Assembly: GCF_000350225.1 (NCBI RefSeq)
Contig: NW_005179183.1
Span: 1-64,000, forward strand
DNA length: 64,000 bases
Direction of reading: 5' to 3'
Source of the DNA: Chondrus crispus
Taxonomy: Eukaryota; Rhodophyta; Florideophyceae; Gigartinales; Gigartinaceae
Shown: in pieces, positions 1 to 9,977 of the stretch
Position numbering within the stretch: the stretch's first letter is position 1
Layout: each line of letters begins with the position of its first letter
Notes under the pieces: generated by a model
Seen by the model: only the letters and a program-made list of their open reading frames with translations
Database searches by the model: none
What the model was told of the DNA's origin: nothing
Program-made: the position numbers and the translations under genes

Positions 1-1244
1 CTGGAAAGCCCAATACTCGGATTGTTCATTGCATTTGCAATCAAGCTCTTTCCCCAAGCCTTTCGCAGGACCAGATACTGACGAGCTTGCTTCGTACCCA
101 GCAGCTCCTCGGTTTTCTCCTCGCTTGGGTCCCTTTTCCACAAAAGGACCTCGACAAGTAAAAGTCCGAACCCCAACACTTCGGAACTATTGACGTCCAA
201 TTGAAGCTTGGAAAATTGTGTGTCACGACTCACACCCTCTAAGGATTCACTCGCTTCCTTTCTCTGAGGAAGAACTCTCATGGTGCAATTTATCAACGCT
301 CTTGTGAAGATAATGCACATGAATTTCCCTGCGAAGATGTCCTCCATAGGCCTAAGGAGGTCGTTTAAAGAGGCCTTCTCGGCTGCTTTTCCTGTCTTCG
401 GCAGGGCGGAATTCAGAAGAACAATGTTGACGGCGTCCTGGCAGCGTGATAACGTCCGCTCTAAGGTTGAGACACGAGAAGATACAGCCTTGATTGCACC
501 CAGAATTTCCTTTTTTTCAATGGCGAGCTGCTTCTCCAAACGAGCATGCAGTTCCCGCATGACTCGAAGTACTCCGTGGTTAGAGTCTTCCCCAAGTGCT
601 CGAGCCAAATGGGGGCCCCGGGGCTGACTCGGCAAGGAACCTGCCATGCACTCACGACGCGTGGGAACGACGACGTCTTCCACATCTTGAGTTTCGGCGA
701 CCCCGTCCATCTCTGCTGCACTAGCCTGCACACTCTCGTCGACGAACTCCTCTGGCTCGCGTCCATGGAGCTCGAGCAACTGACGGTTCGCCCGTTTGCG
801 TTCTGTGTGTTCATCTTCCTCGCCATGATCTCCATCCCCGAACAAAAGGGAAAAGTCTTCACCCGGAGACGAACCGATGGCGCGCTTGCGCTTGCCCGCA
901 CGCGGAGGTGCTGCATCAGACGGACCACTTCCCTGACTTCGAACGGGAAGCGAGCACGTGTGAGATGGCGGACTGCCTTGGGGTGTCCTGACTGTATTGC
1001 TTGAAACCCGCCGGGATTCCTGCCCAGCCGCTGCAGGAGTAGCTTCGGCCGGAACACGAGGAGATGACCGGCGTTCCGCGGGGACCTGAGCCCCAGGCGC
1101 TTGGCTGTTAGACTTCCAAGATGTCAGGGGTCCCTTCTGCTGAGACAAGCGGCCTCGCTGATTGCCTGAAGCAGCGGGTTTCATGGCCGCAGAACGCGAA
1201 TGAGCACGCCCTGCCTTCTTCCCAGACCTTTTTCGCGGGGTCAT
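1..1244 (-). CDS. Unknown protein, C-terminus cut by left window edge
   Basis: An open frame of at least 414 codons starts at an ATG (complement of 1242-1244) and is still open at base 1, so the C-terminus lies outside the window. Residues 1 to about 190 are basic and then Ser/Pro/Ala-rich, with an NLS-like stretch (AGKRKR) and an acidic patch (GDGDHGEEDEH). Residues about 245-300 look helical and coiled-coil-prone (RELHARLEKQLAIEKKE onward). The remainder is mixed and folded-looking. I recognise no family. The basic N-terminus suggests a nuclear protein or a DNA-binding protein of a mobile element. Its neighbour is a decayed copia element, which favours an accessory or multicopy gene. No frameshift or stop is seen over 1.2 kb, so the frame is probably real. 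Confidence 0.6.
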   Translation of the reverse strand, partial: MTPRKRSGKKAGRAHSRSAAMKPAASGNQRGRLSQQKGPLTSWKSNSQAPGAQVPAERRSSPRVPAEATPAAAGQESRRVSSNTVRTPQGSPPSHTCSLPVRSQGSGPSDAAPPRAGKRKRAIGSSPGEDFSLLFGDGDHGEEDEHTERKRANRQLLELHGREPEEFVDESVQASAAEMDGVAETQDVEDVVVPTRRECMAGSLPSQPRGPHLARALGEDSNHGVLRVMRELHARLEKQLAIEKKEILGAIKAVSSRVSTLERTLSRCQDAVNIVLLNSALPKTGKAAEKASLNDLLRPMEDIFAGKFMCIIFTRALINCTMRVLPQRKEASESLEGVSRDTQFSKLQLDVNSSEVLGFGLLLVEVLLWKRDPSEEKTEELLGTKQARQYLVLRKAWGKSLIANAMNNPSIGLS

Positions 1245-1724
1245 TGAGCCTCAGTAGGAACACAGGATGCGCAAAGTCGGGAAGCAAAGGAAAAATGATG
1301 GCGAGAGGACTCAATCAGTTGAGAAAACGTGAAAAGGTCGATGAACGCCTCTGGTACTAGCGCGGGTTAGGCATGAGCTTATTCTGGTACGAGCACGTGA
1401 AGGTTAAGGACATCACGGGCAAGCGCTGGTTTAGTAGGCAGCAGAATAGCACATCACTTTGCTACATCGAGGTATCAAAAAAACATTTCCGTTACAACTA
1501 TGGTACTCCAGCAAAAATTCTGGTCCAGTCACTGGCCGGAACCAGAAACGCCCCTCATCCCCGTGCTGAATGGGAACGGCCAAAAAAGCTGGCAAAATAT
1601 GGCTGCCCGCGAACCAATGACCCACGGGCCACCGTTCATTGCTGGCAAAAATCCAGCATTTTTTGGCCCCAAAAATAGCAACATCATTGCTTTTATTAAA
1701 TTTATCATAAATCTGACCTTCCTG
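1245..1724. other. Intergenic, no gene seen
   Basis: This stretch lies between the start of the left-edge ORF and the broken 3' end of the copia element. Open frames here are short and resemble nothing known. The copia pol frame continues into it for about 65 codons, but those residues no longer look like reverse transcriptase, so the element's sequence ends near 1725. Confidence 0.5.
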
Positions 1725-2848
1725 TGATGGCGGCCGGGGTGTTTGTAGGATCCATCGAATTTGGGGTGTTGGCGGATATAAACTGGCTGATCGTGTTGGT
1801 ATTTCTCGTGGGGGTAGGCTGCAGTGATGTCAACGGTTTCAGTGGGCTGGTTGAATGCAGCGGCAATGGCAAGAACGGCACGTATTGTGGCAGGGTCCGC
1901 CATGTATGAAGTAGTTTGCTCTGGATTGTAGTGTTCGTGTGGTGTCATACAATCGCCTCTGACGACACAGCGAGCTTTCCGAGATTGTATGCTGCCGTCG
2001 TCATGGCGTTTGTACTTGTACGTCATCATCAGGGGAATTAGTTGCGCATTATCTGGGATCTGTGATTTCGGTATCCATTTGATGGTGTGGTTTTTGTCAA
2101 GGTTATCCAGTTCGGCGTCATGAGCTTTTTGCCAGAGTGCTGCGTCGGCGTACCTGCGCGCAGCAGTTAGTGATTTGGGGTTAGGGGTGGTGGGGGTGGT
2201 TTGTGTATGTGCGTGCGGGGATGGTGTTGGCTTGGGCTGAGTGCGGAATGCGTTGTGGGGGTGTATTGTGGGGTCATGCTGTCTGTAGTAAGGTCGGAAG
2301 TCAATGGAGCGGATTTGGTGGTATGTGTTGTTGGCGATGCTGAACACCATGATATGGGTCATGTTGATGCCGTACTTATAGCGTGATGGAAATGCGCGTG
2401 GTTGTAGCTTTTTCTTTTTGTCTTGATGGAATGGTGCGAAGCCCAGTTGTCCAAAGGTGAACATGTGGGCTGGGTTTGGCTTGTGGTTGTAAAATTTTTC
2501 ATGGGGTGAAGTGCAGATGCTTTTGTGGTACATCATGTTGTACTTGAAGACTGCGTCCCGGACTGCGTCTTCCCAATGAGTATCGTCGAGCCGCGAGTGT
2601 TGGAGCGCTGCGCGAGCGGATTGCATTAGGGTCTGGTTGATGCGCTCAGCGAGTGAATTTTCTTGGGGTTGATGCGGAGTGGTGTGTCGGTAGCTGACAC
2701 CGTGACTGTAGTATGTATCTTGTAGGGCTTTGGTTTGGAATTCCTTGGCGTTGTCCGTTCTGTAGATTTGGATGCGGTTTGGGCTGTTGCGTTGAATGAG
2801 ATCAAAGGCGGCGGGGATGATAGAAAGGGATCGACGCAAAAACTTCAA
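1529..2848 (-). pseudogene. copia integrase C-terminus and truncated reverse transcriptase
   Basis: In frame with the preceding block but beyond the stop, this holds the second half of the integrase core. It has the catalytic Asp in RTDNAKEF and the catalytic Glu context HQPQENSLAERINQTL. The conserved start of copia RT follows (WQKAHDAELDNL, YKYKRHDDGSI, KARCVVRGD, VDITAAYPHEK). RT similarity ends at about base 1725, before the catalytic YxDD. The last roughly 65 codons are unrelated flank. Confidence 0.75.
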
Positions 2849-2863
2849 TTCAGGGCGGAAATG

Positions 2864-4294
2864 TTACCGAGACTTTGCGTCTAAGAAAGTGATAAAGTAT
2901 ATGTTACCATGGCGTGATTTGGTGCGGAAGGGTCCACAGGTGTCAGAGCTTATGTGTGCTCCTGCCGCATAGTTGTGGGGCTTTCGTGGGTGTGGGCGGG
3001 GTTTCTGTTTTGCCGGAGGGCAGGCAGAGCAGGTGAGTGTTGGTGGTGTCGTTTGGAGGGTTGGTGGGAGTATGGGGATGGTCTTGGCTTTTGCCATTAG
3101 TTGGATAGTGCGCGGGTCCAGATGGTTAAGTTTCATATGCCAATCATGGAAAGTGAGTTCGTGGGTGGTGTTAGGTTTCGGCGGTGTCGGGTTGTGGTAG
3201 TGGGATAGGTGAGGAGGGTGTATGCGGTTCGGTGTGGGTAGGGTGGCGGTGGGCGTTCTCGGAGGGATTGAGGGTGTTGGTTGCGTGGTGATGGGTGGTG
3301 GAGTTTGTATTGTTGTTGTGGTGTTCTTGCGTTTGGGGGTGGTGGTGCCGGTTTTGAATCGTGTGTGTGCTTGACGGTGATGTGTTCGTGCGGTGAATGC
3401 CGTGGGATGGGTGTTGTGTTCCGCGTGGAACGCGTAGCTACCCTGTTGCCAGGGAGCTTGCGCAATAATGTCGGGTTGCTTTTTGTCTTTAACATTGATT
3501 ACGTAACCACTGTGCTGGGTGAATAATACCATTCCATAGCTTTTGGCAAGGTCGTGGACGGAAAGGAGATTGTGTCTAATTTGAGGTGTGGTAATGGCCG
3601 GTAGGGTGATGGTGGCGGCTGTGTTAGGTGTAGTGGGGCGGATCTGCAGCTGTCCGGAATGTGTGGTAGGGAGCGATTGGTTGGACGCAGTGCGGGTGTA
3701 GAGGGGCTGCGTTAGCGGGGGCATTGTGGAAGTGGGGTGAGTGGTGTGTGTAGGGTTGGCAGCGGAGTCAAGTATGAACGTGCTGATGTCGGGGCTGTTG
3801 TCGGATTCTGCATCGTTCATGTTGGGTGTGGGTTGTGTCTCTTGGAATGCATCGGGATGGGCGTGGGTGAAGTGCACTTGTGGTCGAGGCTTGAAGGATC
3901 TTTGCGGTGTCCTGTGGGCTTGTGGGGTAGTGCGATGGCGTGGGTGTGCCGGGTGATTGCACTCTGCGTCTGAGTGCTGAGGGCGGGTGCCGCGCGCGAC
4001 GTGGAATTGACATGGATTGGGGTGGGGTGGGAGGGGTGTAAGATTCCAGGTGCGGGGTTGGCGGTATGATTGAGGTTGGTACGGTGCGTGTAGCTGTGGG
4101 GATGGGTACGTTGGAGGCCCGTGCTGCATGCCTTGCGGTGATGTGATGATCGGTTGGGTGGTGTTATTATAGTTTTGGAGTCGGATGTATTTGTGTAGGT
4201 AGTCTTTGACTGTTGAGGGGTTGAGGCTGAGCAGCTGTCGGCCAATTTCGGCAGTCATGGGGTGGTGGCGCATGCCATCGATTAAAACTTCCAC
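2864..4294 (-). pseudogene. copia gag C-terminus, protease and integrase N-terminus
   Basis: This 476-codon frame holds the end of gag, including a CxxH...H...C knuckle-like segment (CQFHVARG...). A protease active-site motif with DSAA in place of the usual DSGA follows. Next comes the integrase zinc module (KLNH ... CSACPPAKQ) and the first catalytic region (SSDTCGPF). The frame ends at a TAA (2864-2866) just after FLDAKSR. The same frame stays open on the other side, so this is a nonsense mutation and not a domain boundary. Confidence 0.7.
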
Positions 4295-5088
4295 GGTCGT
4301 GGCTTGGTTTCTAATGTCGGGTAACGGGATGCGATCATTTTAGATCTGATGGCTTCGTGTGCGGTGATATACTCGTTGATCGACATGTCGGGGGTGAGTA
4401 TTGTGGCTTCAGCTTGGGCTCTTAGAAATTTATGGTCGTTGGACGTGTTGGTGAGGAGGTGGGCATGAATGGCTTGGAGTAAGTCGTGGGGAGAGGGATC
4501 GGAATCAGGCTGAATGATGAGATTGAGGATGGATGTCGGGACTGAGGAGAGAATCGATGCGAGAATAATGTTCTTGTGTCGAATATGCGTTTTAAGGAGG
4601 GCAGGATCGGTTGGAGGAGTCGGATTGGACGTATTGTGTTCTAGTGCATCCATGGCTGCGGCTTGGGCACGAAGTGCTAGATTCCACGTGTTATGGTTGT
4701 CGGGGTCAAGGGTGGGAAGTTGTATTTTCGGGATATGGTCCATGGTGTGTGTTGTTGTGTCTGAGGGGGTGTGTTTGTCTGATTGTGTGAGTTGTGCGAG
4801 TCGGAGTAGCTCTTGGATGGAAGCTTGTGCTTCTGCTTGATCGTGGCGGCGGCGGAGGCGGAGGAGTCTGTCGGTACGGGGCGTCGTGGTGGCTGTTTGG
4901 GAATGGAGCTTTAGGCGTCGGAGGCTGCGTGGGTGGTAGGAAAGTGAGGTGAGCGTGGTCGATAGGTTGATGGTAGGTGTGCTAGAAAGGCGAGGACGTC
5001 GGTTGGTAAAGAGGAAGGTGATCGCGAGCGTATGGGCGCATAACCTGTGGGAACGATGACTCCTTTTACCTCCTGTGTTGGGTTCCAC
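4282..5088 (-). pseudogene. copia gag (N-terminal frame)
   Basis: This is the gag-like capsid part of the copia element. An ATG at 4743 gives a start beginning MDHIPKIQLPTLDPDNHNTW, which fits the usual start of copia gag better than the ATG-less extension to 5088. The helical region with RAQAEATILTPDMSINEYI and the following segment matches the UBN2/retrotran_gag type. The frame ends early at 4282, while gag-like sequence continues in the next frame (MRHHPMTAEIGRQLLSLNPS). A one-base indel near 4320 has therefore split gag. Confidence 0.7.
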
Positions 5089-5292
5089 TACATGCTACTT
5101 ATACTGATTCCATTGGATGTACACGTGTGCGGTCTGTCAGACAAGCGACGATTTGGGCAAGGGGTCGTCGTGGGACTGGACCCCACCGCTGCATTCGCAA
5201 TATGTCGCAGATGGCGGGAATAATGTCGCGGTGCTGTGTAATGCCGCGCCTGGCATGTACTGTGCACGCAAGCGCTACGTCGCAGAAATACC
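5089..5292. other. Junction between copia and Harbinger remnants
   Basis: About 200 bp separate the copia gag frame from the Harbinger transposase. The left LTR of the copia element or the terminal repeat of the Harbinger element should lie here, but I cannot assign either. TTTGGGCAAG occurs near 5154. The same string recurs in hairpins at 23657-23681, which could be chance. Confidence 0.3.
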
Positions 5293-6693
5293 ATGGACGA
5301 TAGCAGCGATTCGGACGATGCGGTCATCGCATTTGTTGCGATTACCCTTTCTACTGCTGCTATTGTGGGTGCAATACGCGCAAAGAAGAGGACGACGGAG
5401 CCTCGATCAGGGGGCAATTATGGAGAATCGAGGGTTGGAAAGGGAGAAAATGGCAGACGCCTTAGGGAGAGGCACGAGAGGCAAACACATGCCGACTGGT
5501 TCGCGTGGAGGGATGGCGGAGAAACGACGTTTACTGCAACTGAGTTTCAGCAGACACATCCCGTGTCAATGGAATTGTATGAGCGCCTGCGAGCTGTTGT
5601 GACCTCTACTGATCCGTTTTTTGCAGAAGACTGATGCTGTAGGGAAGTTAGGTGCCACAACGGACTAGAAGATGGTCGCCGCCCTCCGTATGCTCGCACA
5701 TGGAGGTAGCGCGAAGAGCGAGGTACCAGTTTCGCGTATGGCGGAGTGGACGTTGCCTGATAATATGAAGCGTTTCACGGCGGCTATTGTGAAAGGACTC
5801 AGTTCGGAATATCTGCGACTTCCAAGTACGGAGGAAATAGCTCGCATTGAGAAGGAGTACGCGGAGATAGGCTCCCAGGGGCGATTGAGTGCGTGGATTG
5901 CGCAAGTTGGACGTGGGATGCTTGTCCAGTTGCTTGGCAGGGGCGGTATAAGGGAAAAGACGAAAAGACGTGCAACCGCATGGAAGTTGTACGCGATGAC
6001 TATTGGCGCATTTGGCATGTTAATTTCAGAGCACCGGGAGCGAAGAATGACATCAACATCATGAACGCTTCTCCCCTTTTTAACAAAATTCGAACAGGGC
6101 AGTGGCCGCACTCGCGGCCAGAGACTGACGTTGCAGGTGTAAAGGTAACATGGTATTACTTTCTGGCAGATAGTATCTATCCGCGCTATAGATTCTTTAT
6201 GTCAACCTTTACTCATCCACGCTCACAGAAGGAGAAAATGTTCGCGAAGCAGCAAGAGGCAGCTCGGAAAGCTGTCGAGAGAGTATTCGGTGTCCTGTTT
6301 AAAAGGTGGCAAATCATGTGCCGGCCAAGCAGACTATGGCGCAAGTCAGATATGAGCAATATAGTTCATGCTTGTGTAATAGTGCACAACATGATTGTTG
6401 AAGAGCGTCGAAATTTGTTCTCAGGTACTGAGAAAGCGGGCATACCGAAAGACGAGACGCGATTGCCTACCGAAGTACGTCTCAATCGTAGGCCGCGGGA
6501 TCGCGCAGAGACTGCGGAATTTGGGAGAGAGTTTGTTGACGGCTGTGATGATGTGGAGCAGCATCTACAACTCAAAGAGGCCCTGGTAGACCACATCTGG
6601 CAAGCAAGGGGTGGGCAGTGTGTCGAGAGCGATGGCGATGGTTTTACTAACGACACGGGCGTACACCCTAGTGATGGTGATAGCAAGAGCTAG
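5293..6693 (+). pseudogene. PIF/Harbinger-type DDE transposase, decayed
   Basis: Three segments in shifted frames together match the plant-type Harbinger transposase family (Plant_tran/DDE_Tnp_4). Segment 5293-5634 carries the N-terminal region. Segment about 5635-5868 (other frame) carries KMVAALRMLAHG and YLRLPSTEEIARIEKEY, with an in-frame TAG at 5666-5668. Segment about 5868-6693 (first frame again) carries PGAIECVDCASW, ending with WHVNFRAPGAKNDINIM, the YYFLADSIYPRYRFF motif and AVERVFGVLFKRW. The catalytic D, D and E positions are all visible. Two frameshifts and one stop make it inactive. The full-length frame would be about 460 residues, normal for the family. I could not define terminal inverted repeats. 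Confidence 0.8.
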
Positions 6694-6919
6694 TAAAGTG
6701 TCTGCGTGTACATCTGCCCTTACAATTATGTGTTCCATATAGATTTTGTCAAGCACCGTCGTCGCAACGAGGTCGCCGATGGGCAGCGACGGGCCCGCGT
6801 GCACGCGGCGCGGCGCTCGGCAAGGATCGAAGGATTTAGTGCGGCCTCCGAGCGGTGCGCCAGCTGCAGTTCGAGGATTGTCGGCGGGAGAGGCGGTAGA
6901 GGCTCGGATGTCCGCTGGA

Positions 6920-7090
6920 AGCGCATGGAGGTGGGCGGGAGCGTTGCGCTGGAGGGCGGGAGGGCCGGAGGGCTTCTCGGTAGAATTTGGAGGAGTGGGA
7001 GGGTGGGAGAGCCGCAGGGCCCGGAGGGCTACTTGGTAGAAGTTGGAGGAATGGGAGGGTGAGAGGGCCGGTGGGCTGCCCGGTAAAGGT
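6920..7090. repeat. Imperfect minisatellite, unit about 56 bp
   Basis: Units starting at about 6966 and 7023 both read GGAGGGCT, then TGGTAGAA or CGGTAGAA, TTGGAGGA, TGGGAGGGTG and a GC-rich end. A more degenerate unit precedes them. About 2.5 copies are visible. Confidence 0.6.
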
Positions 7091-7484
7091 TGCAAGTTGC
7101 AAGGAATGCAGGGAGGGGCTTCCCCCGCCCTGCCCTGCACACCCGCCGCCCGGCTCTCCGCCTTCGGCCCCTCACTGCCCGCCGAGCCACGTGCAGCACT
7201 CAGCGCTAACGGCTCCCGCCCCGCCGCCGTGCCCCATCGTCTCTTCCAATGCATGCCGCTTCGACACCCCGCCCGCCCCGCTCCACCACCGCACATCCGT
7301 TTCCCCGCATTCATGCCCCTTCACGGCATTGCTACCGCTTCGATCACGGAGCCCCGACGCCGAGCAGAGGCCCCGCCAGTCTGAGACCCCAGATTGCAGC
7401 GTACAGCCACGCCCCACCGGGCACTGCCGCATGTCTGTGTGTACCGTACATGTGGCCACCCTTCTTTCAATCTCCCCTCCTCCC

Positions 7485-7590
7485 CCCCACACAAACACAG
7501 ACACACAAAAACACACGCGCATATACACAAAAACACATACACAAAAACAAAAACACAATGAAACACTCACACAAACAATACATAAAGTAG
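7485..7590. repeat. CA/CAAAAA microsatellite
   Basis: A run built almost only of ACAC and ACAAAAAC steps on the plus strand. All open frames across it are low complexity and are not genes. Confidence 0.8.
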
Positions 7591-8523
7591 CACACAATCC
7601 GCACAGACTGTACACATGACGAGGAACGAAGCGGGGCCCGTGTTGCCTGATGCGGGTGAGCCTTGGGGCGGCGGCGGCGCGGGGGGCGCCATCTCAGCTC
7701 TTCGGGGCGGGGTGTGCGCAAGCAGGATGATCAAGCCCTGCCAGGGCTGTACAGGCGCCGTCGGGCCCCCGGCGAGGAAGAGTTTCGCACATGCTCGTCG
7801 TCGAGCGACAAGTACGCGCTGGAACCCTCACCGATCTTTCGAAACACTCAGTCCGCCGCGTTCGCTCATGTGCCACGCTGGAGCCACTACGTCACACACG
7901 TATGTCTTTTACGTAGCTACAGTTCTGCCTCCCACAAAAACGCATTCCCGAACGAGCGCCTGCACACTACCCGACCACATACGTTGCCCACAAACACACG
8001 CACACACACACGAAGCATTCTGCACACGCCTTCGCTCCGCACGCTGCCCACTCCCGCCATATATTACTCTACCAAAATATTCACACACGCACCCACGCAC
8101 ACTCCTCTACTCTCTTTCCACCCCCCTTTCCCGCAGTGACCGGCACAAGTCGACATTGCCCCCGCTACATACAATGCTCATGCTCATGCTCATGCCTATG
8201 ATCATGCTCATGGCCCCACAACGGCCGGGGAGCCGCGCCTCGTTTTCCAGCCGTCGGCAAAATTTCATCCCCGCACCTTTGCATCCCCACTCCAATCTTC
8301 CATCTTCCATCTACCGACCACAGCACGAGCCTTGCAACTTTGTACGCCAGCAAACCAACCTTTCCCCCCCTCCCCCAAACAACTTAAAAGCCGGTCCCGC
8401 AGCCCGTCCCATCCATCCCATCCCTCCCCACAACCATTTCATCTAGCCCCACCACCCTCAGCCCCGCCAGCCTCAGCCCCGCCAGACTTGGCCCCGGCAC
8501 GCCGAACCAACCTCTCTCTAATC

Positions 8524-8619
8524 ATGAACAAAGCAATCGCTGACCTCGTCCTATGTTGCTTGCTGTGCACGTGTACTAGTGGGAGTCCGACAAAAGCCCA
8601 GAGAAAAACTGATTTTTAA
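8524..8619 (+). CDS. Possible first exon or short secreted peptide
   Basis: An ATG at 8524 opens a 31-codon frame, MNKAIADLVLCCLLCTCTSG followed by a short polar tail. The first 20 residues resemble a signal peptide. It directly follows several hundred bases of C/T-rich leader of the kind seen before real genes here. It may be the surviving first exon of a gene destroyed by transposon insertion, or a chance ORF. Confidence 0.2.
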   Translation: MNKAIADLVLCCLLCTCTSGSPTKAQRKTDF

Positions 8620-8736
8620 CAAAGACAGAAAAAGCGACGTGCGTCGGAAGATGGGTGAGATCAAGTGTTACATTGTTTAAAATGTAATACGTTCAGAACG
8701 AACAATGAGTACATGAGAAGCTTTGATGATATGGTG

Positions 8737-9262
8737 CTAGACATCTGAACTGCTGTCGATTGGCTTCTCAACATCATCATCGTCGTCATCACGAAACAAT
8801 CCACTTAGCTTTCTTCCCCTCTGACTGTCAGGAGGCAAGTCGGCGTTAGCATCACCGGGCAATTTTTCTGCGCTGCAATCCCGAAGACTGTTGAACAGTT
8901 CAGATGCAATCTCGCTTTGTTGATCAGCTGAAAGGCTGCCCTGAAGTGAGAGGAGTGCTTCCATTTTGTCGAATTCGAGCTGTCTCTCCTTTAGAGCGAG
9001 ATCACGACTCGCGAGGTGATACTTACGCTGTTGGGTTTTTTCGTAGATATCAGAAAACTTCGAAGTTTTCTGATATCTACGAAAAATAATCTACGAATAA
9101 TGCAAGTTGCAGAGTCTTCTTTGGGGCTCTCCTTGCACTTCTGAGAAGCCCTTTTCGCTTTCTTGGCTGATCTCGTGCCTGTAGCATAAACCCCCGGTCG
9201 CGTTGGGGGTTTAGCTGTAGTTCTTCGAAGACCTGTGTACGCGAGAGAGGACAAAAACACAC
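8737..9262 (-). pseudogene. C-terminal half of SANT/Myb-like transposon ORF (split gene)
   Basis: Two minus-strand frames adjoin the left end of the gypsy element. The outer one, next to the insertion, carries the basic stretch TRSAKKAKRASQKCKES, like the RPxGxKxAK segment of Harbinger ORF1 or NAM-associated proteins. The inner frame carries a helical Glu/Arg/Gln-rich segment (LALKERQLEFDKMEALLSLQ) and an acidic C-terminus (DDDDDDVEKP) ending at 8737. A 50 bp perfect palindrome (9037-9086) lies at the frame change. With the piece at 22714-23507 it appears to be one ancestral protein interrupted by the gypsy insertion. Confidence 0.45.
9037..9086. repeat. Perfect 50 bp palindrome
   Basis: The two 25-base arms (9037-9061 and 9062-9086) are exact reverse complements with no spacer; the centre is TTCGAA. 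Each arm contains GATATC. The match ends at the next base on each side. Confidence 0.95.
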
Positions 9263-9263
9263 A

Positions 9264-9850
9264 TGTAGTACAATTGCGTACCACGACCATCCCGGGGAGA
9301 TGTGAACCGGACGGAAGAGCGGGTACTACTGTAGCGACCGGGCTTGCACGCGCCCGTAGCGGAGTACAGTAGTACCCCGCGGGTCACACGTGCTACAACC
9401 GCTGGCGTGGCCACGGGCACACGTGTGTAATCCGTACGGTTATAAGTAGTAATTAGTAGTTAATGGCACGAATTTATTAATTGTGTACAGTAGCTGGTAT
9501 ACAGTAAGTAACAGCTACTGTAGCGGGACAGGTGTCCTGGCGTCCCACTTAGGGGTTAAGACCGGGGGCACCTGCCCCGTCCCAGTAAAGAGGAGGCAGA
9601 CTCGCCTCCCTTCCCTTTACGGCTTTTTGCTAACTCCGTCCGGTTTTCCTTTAGCTCGGGCTTCTAATCCGTGACCGGCCGTCCGGGTATAACACCACCG
9701 ACCGGCTGCGCGTCACCGGCCACGTGAGCCTTCCCTCTTTTCGAGTCCTTCCGTACGGTTCGCGCTCGCGTGGGTTACCCAGCGTCGCGCGCTCCCTTAC
9801 CTCAAACCCCCCTCGTTCCGAGTGGTCGGGACGAAGGTAGTTATACCACA
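9264..9850 (+). repeat. 5' LTR of gypsy element
   Basis: 587 bp, TG...CA ends. Over the first roughly 300 bp it differs from the 3' copy at about one position. More differences cluster near 9590-9700 and 9805. It contains several TACAGTA or TACTGTA strings (for example near 9309, 9362, 9486, 9500 and 9518). Confidence 0.95.
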
Positions 9851-9853
9851 TTT

Positions 9854-9872
9854 TGGTACTCTTGTGGAGGGT
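9854..9872 (+). promoter_or_regulatory. Candidate primer-binding site
   Basis: TGGTACTCTTGTGG lies three bases after the 5' LTR. It begins with TGG, as expected for pairing with the CCA end of a tRNA primer. I cannot name the tRNA from sequence alone. Confidence 0.5.
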
Positions 9873-9977
9873 ATAACTACAGAGGTTGAGCCCGCACTGG
9901 ATCGCCAGCGCGAGCAATTACCGATCGGATTGAAAGAGGTCGAAAATCACCGCGTCGATCGCCAGTGATCATCGACG

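Larger units (their letters stand above)
1725..5088 (-). mobile_element. Ty1/copia retrotransposon, 3'-truncated and inactive
   Basis: The minus strand reads gag, protease, integrase, then the start of reverse transcriptase. Integrase before RT is the copia order. The RT stops after the fingers region, and no catalytic YxDD box, RNase H or 3' LTR follows, so the 3' end is lost near 1725. Gag and pol are separated by a frameshift near 4320, and the integrase carries an in-frame TAA at 2864-2866. A possible primer-binding site starting TGGAACCC lies on the minus strand near 5093-5086. I could not delimit a 5' LTR. The strand is strongly C-rich and T/A-poor, giving a Thr/Pro/His-rich protein unlike the neighbouring genes. 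Confidence 0.85.
6694..8523. other. Low-complexity, pyrimidine-rich non-coding stretch
   Basis: No gene is supported. The stretch contains an imperfect minisatellite with a unit of about 56 bp (about 6920-7090), a CA/AAC-rich microsatellite (about 7485-7590), a CATGCT hexanucleotide run (8170-8213), and repeats of CTCAGCCCCGCCAG (8448-8490). From about 7100 to 8523 the plus strand is strongly C/T-rich, like the leaders of the intact genes in this window. It may be an orphaned promoter and 5' leader. Confidence 0.45.

Noticed and set aside
6706..8446. Several overlapping ORFs of 60-276 codons
   Set aside because: All lie in minisatellite or C/T-rich low-complexity DNA, overlap on both strands, and resemble no protein.
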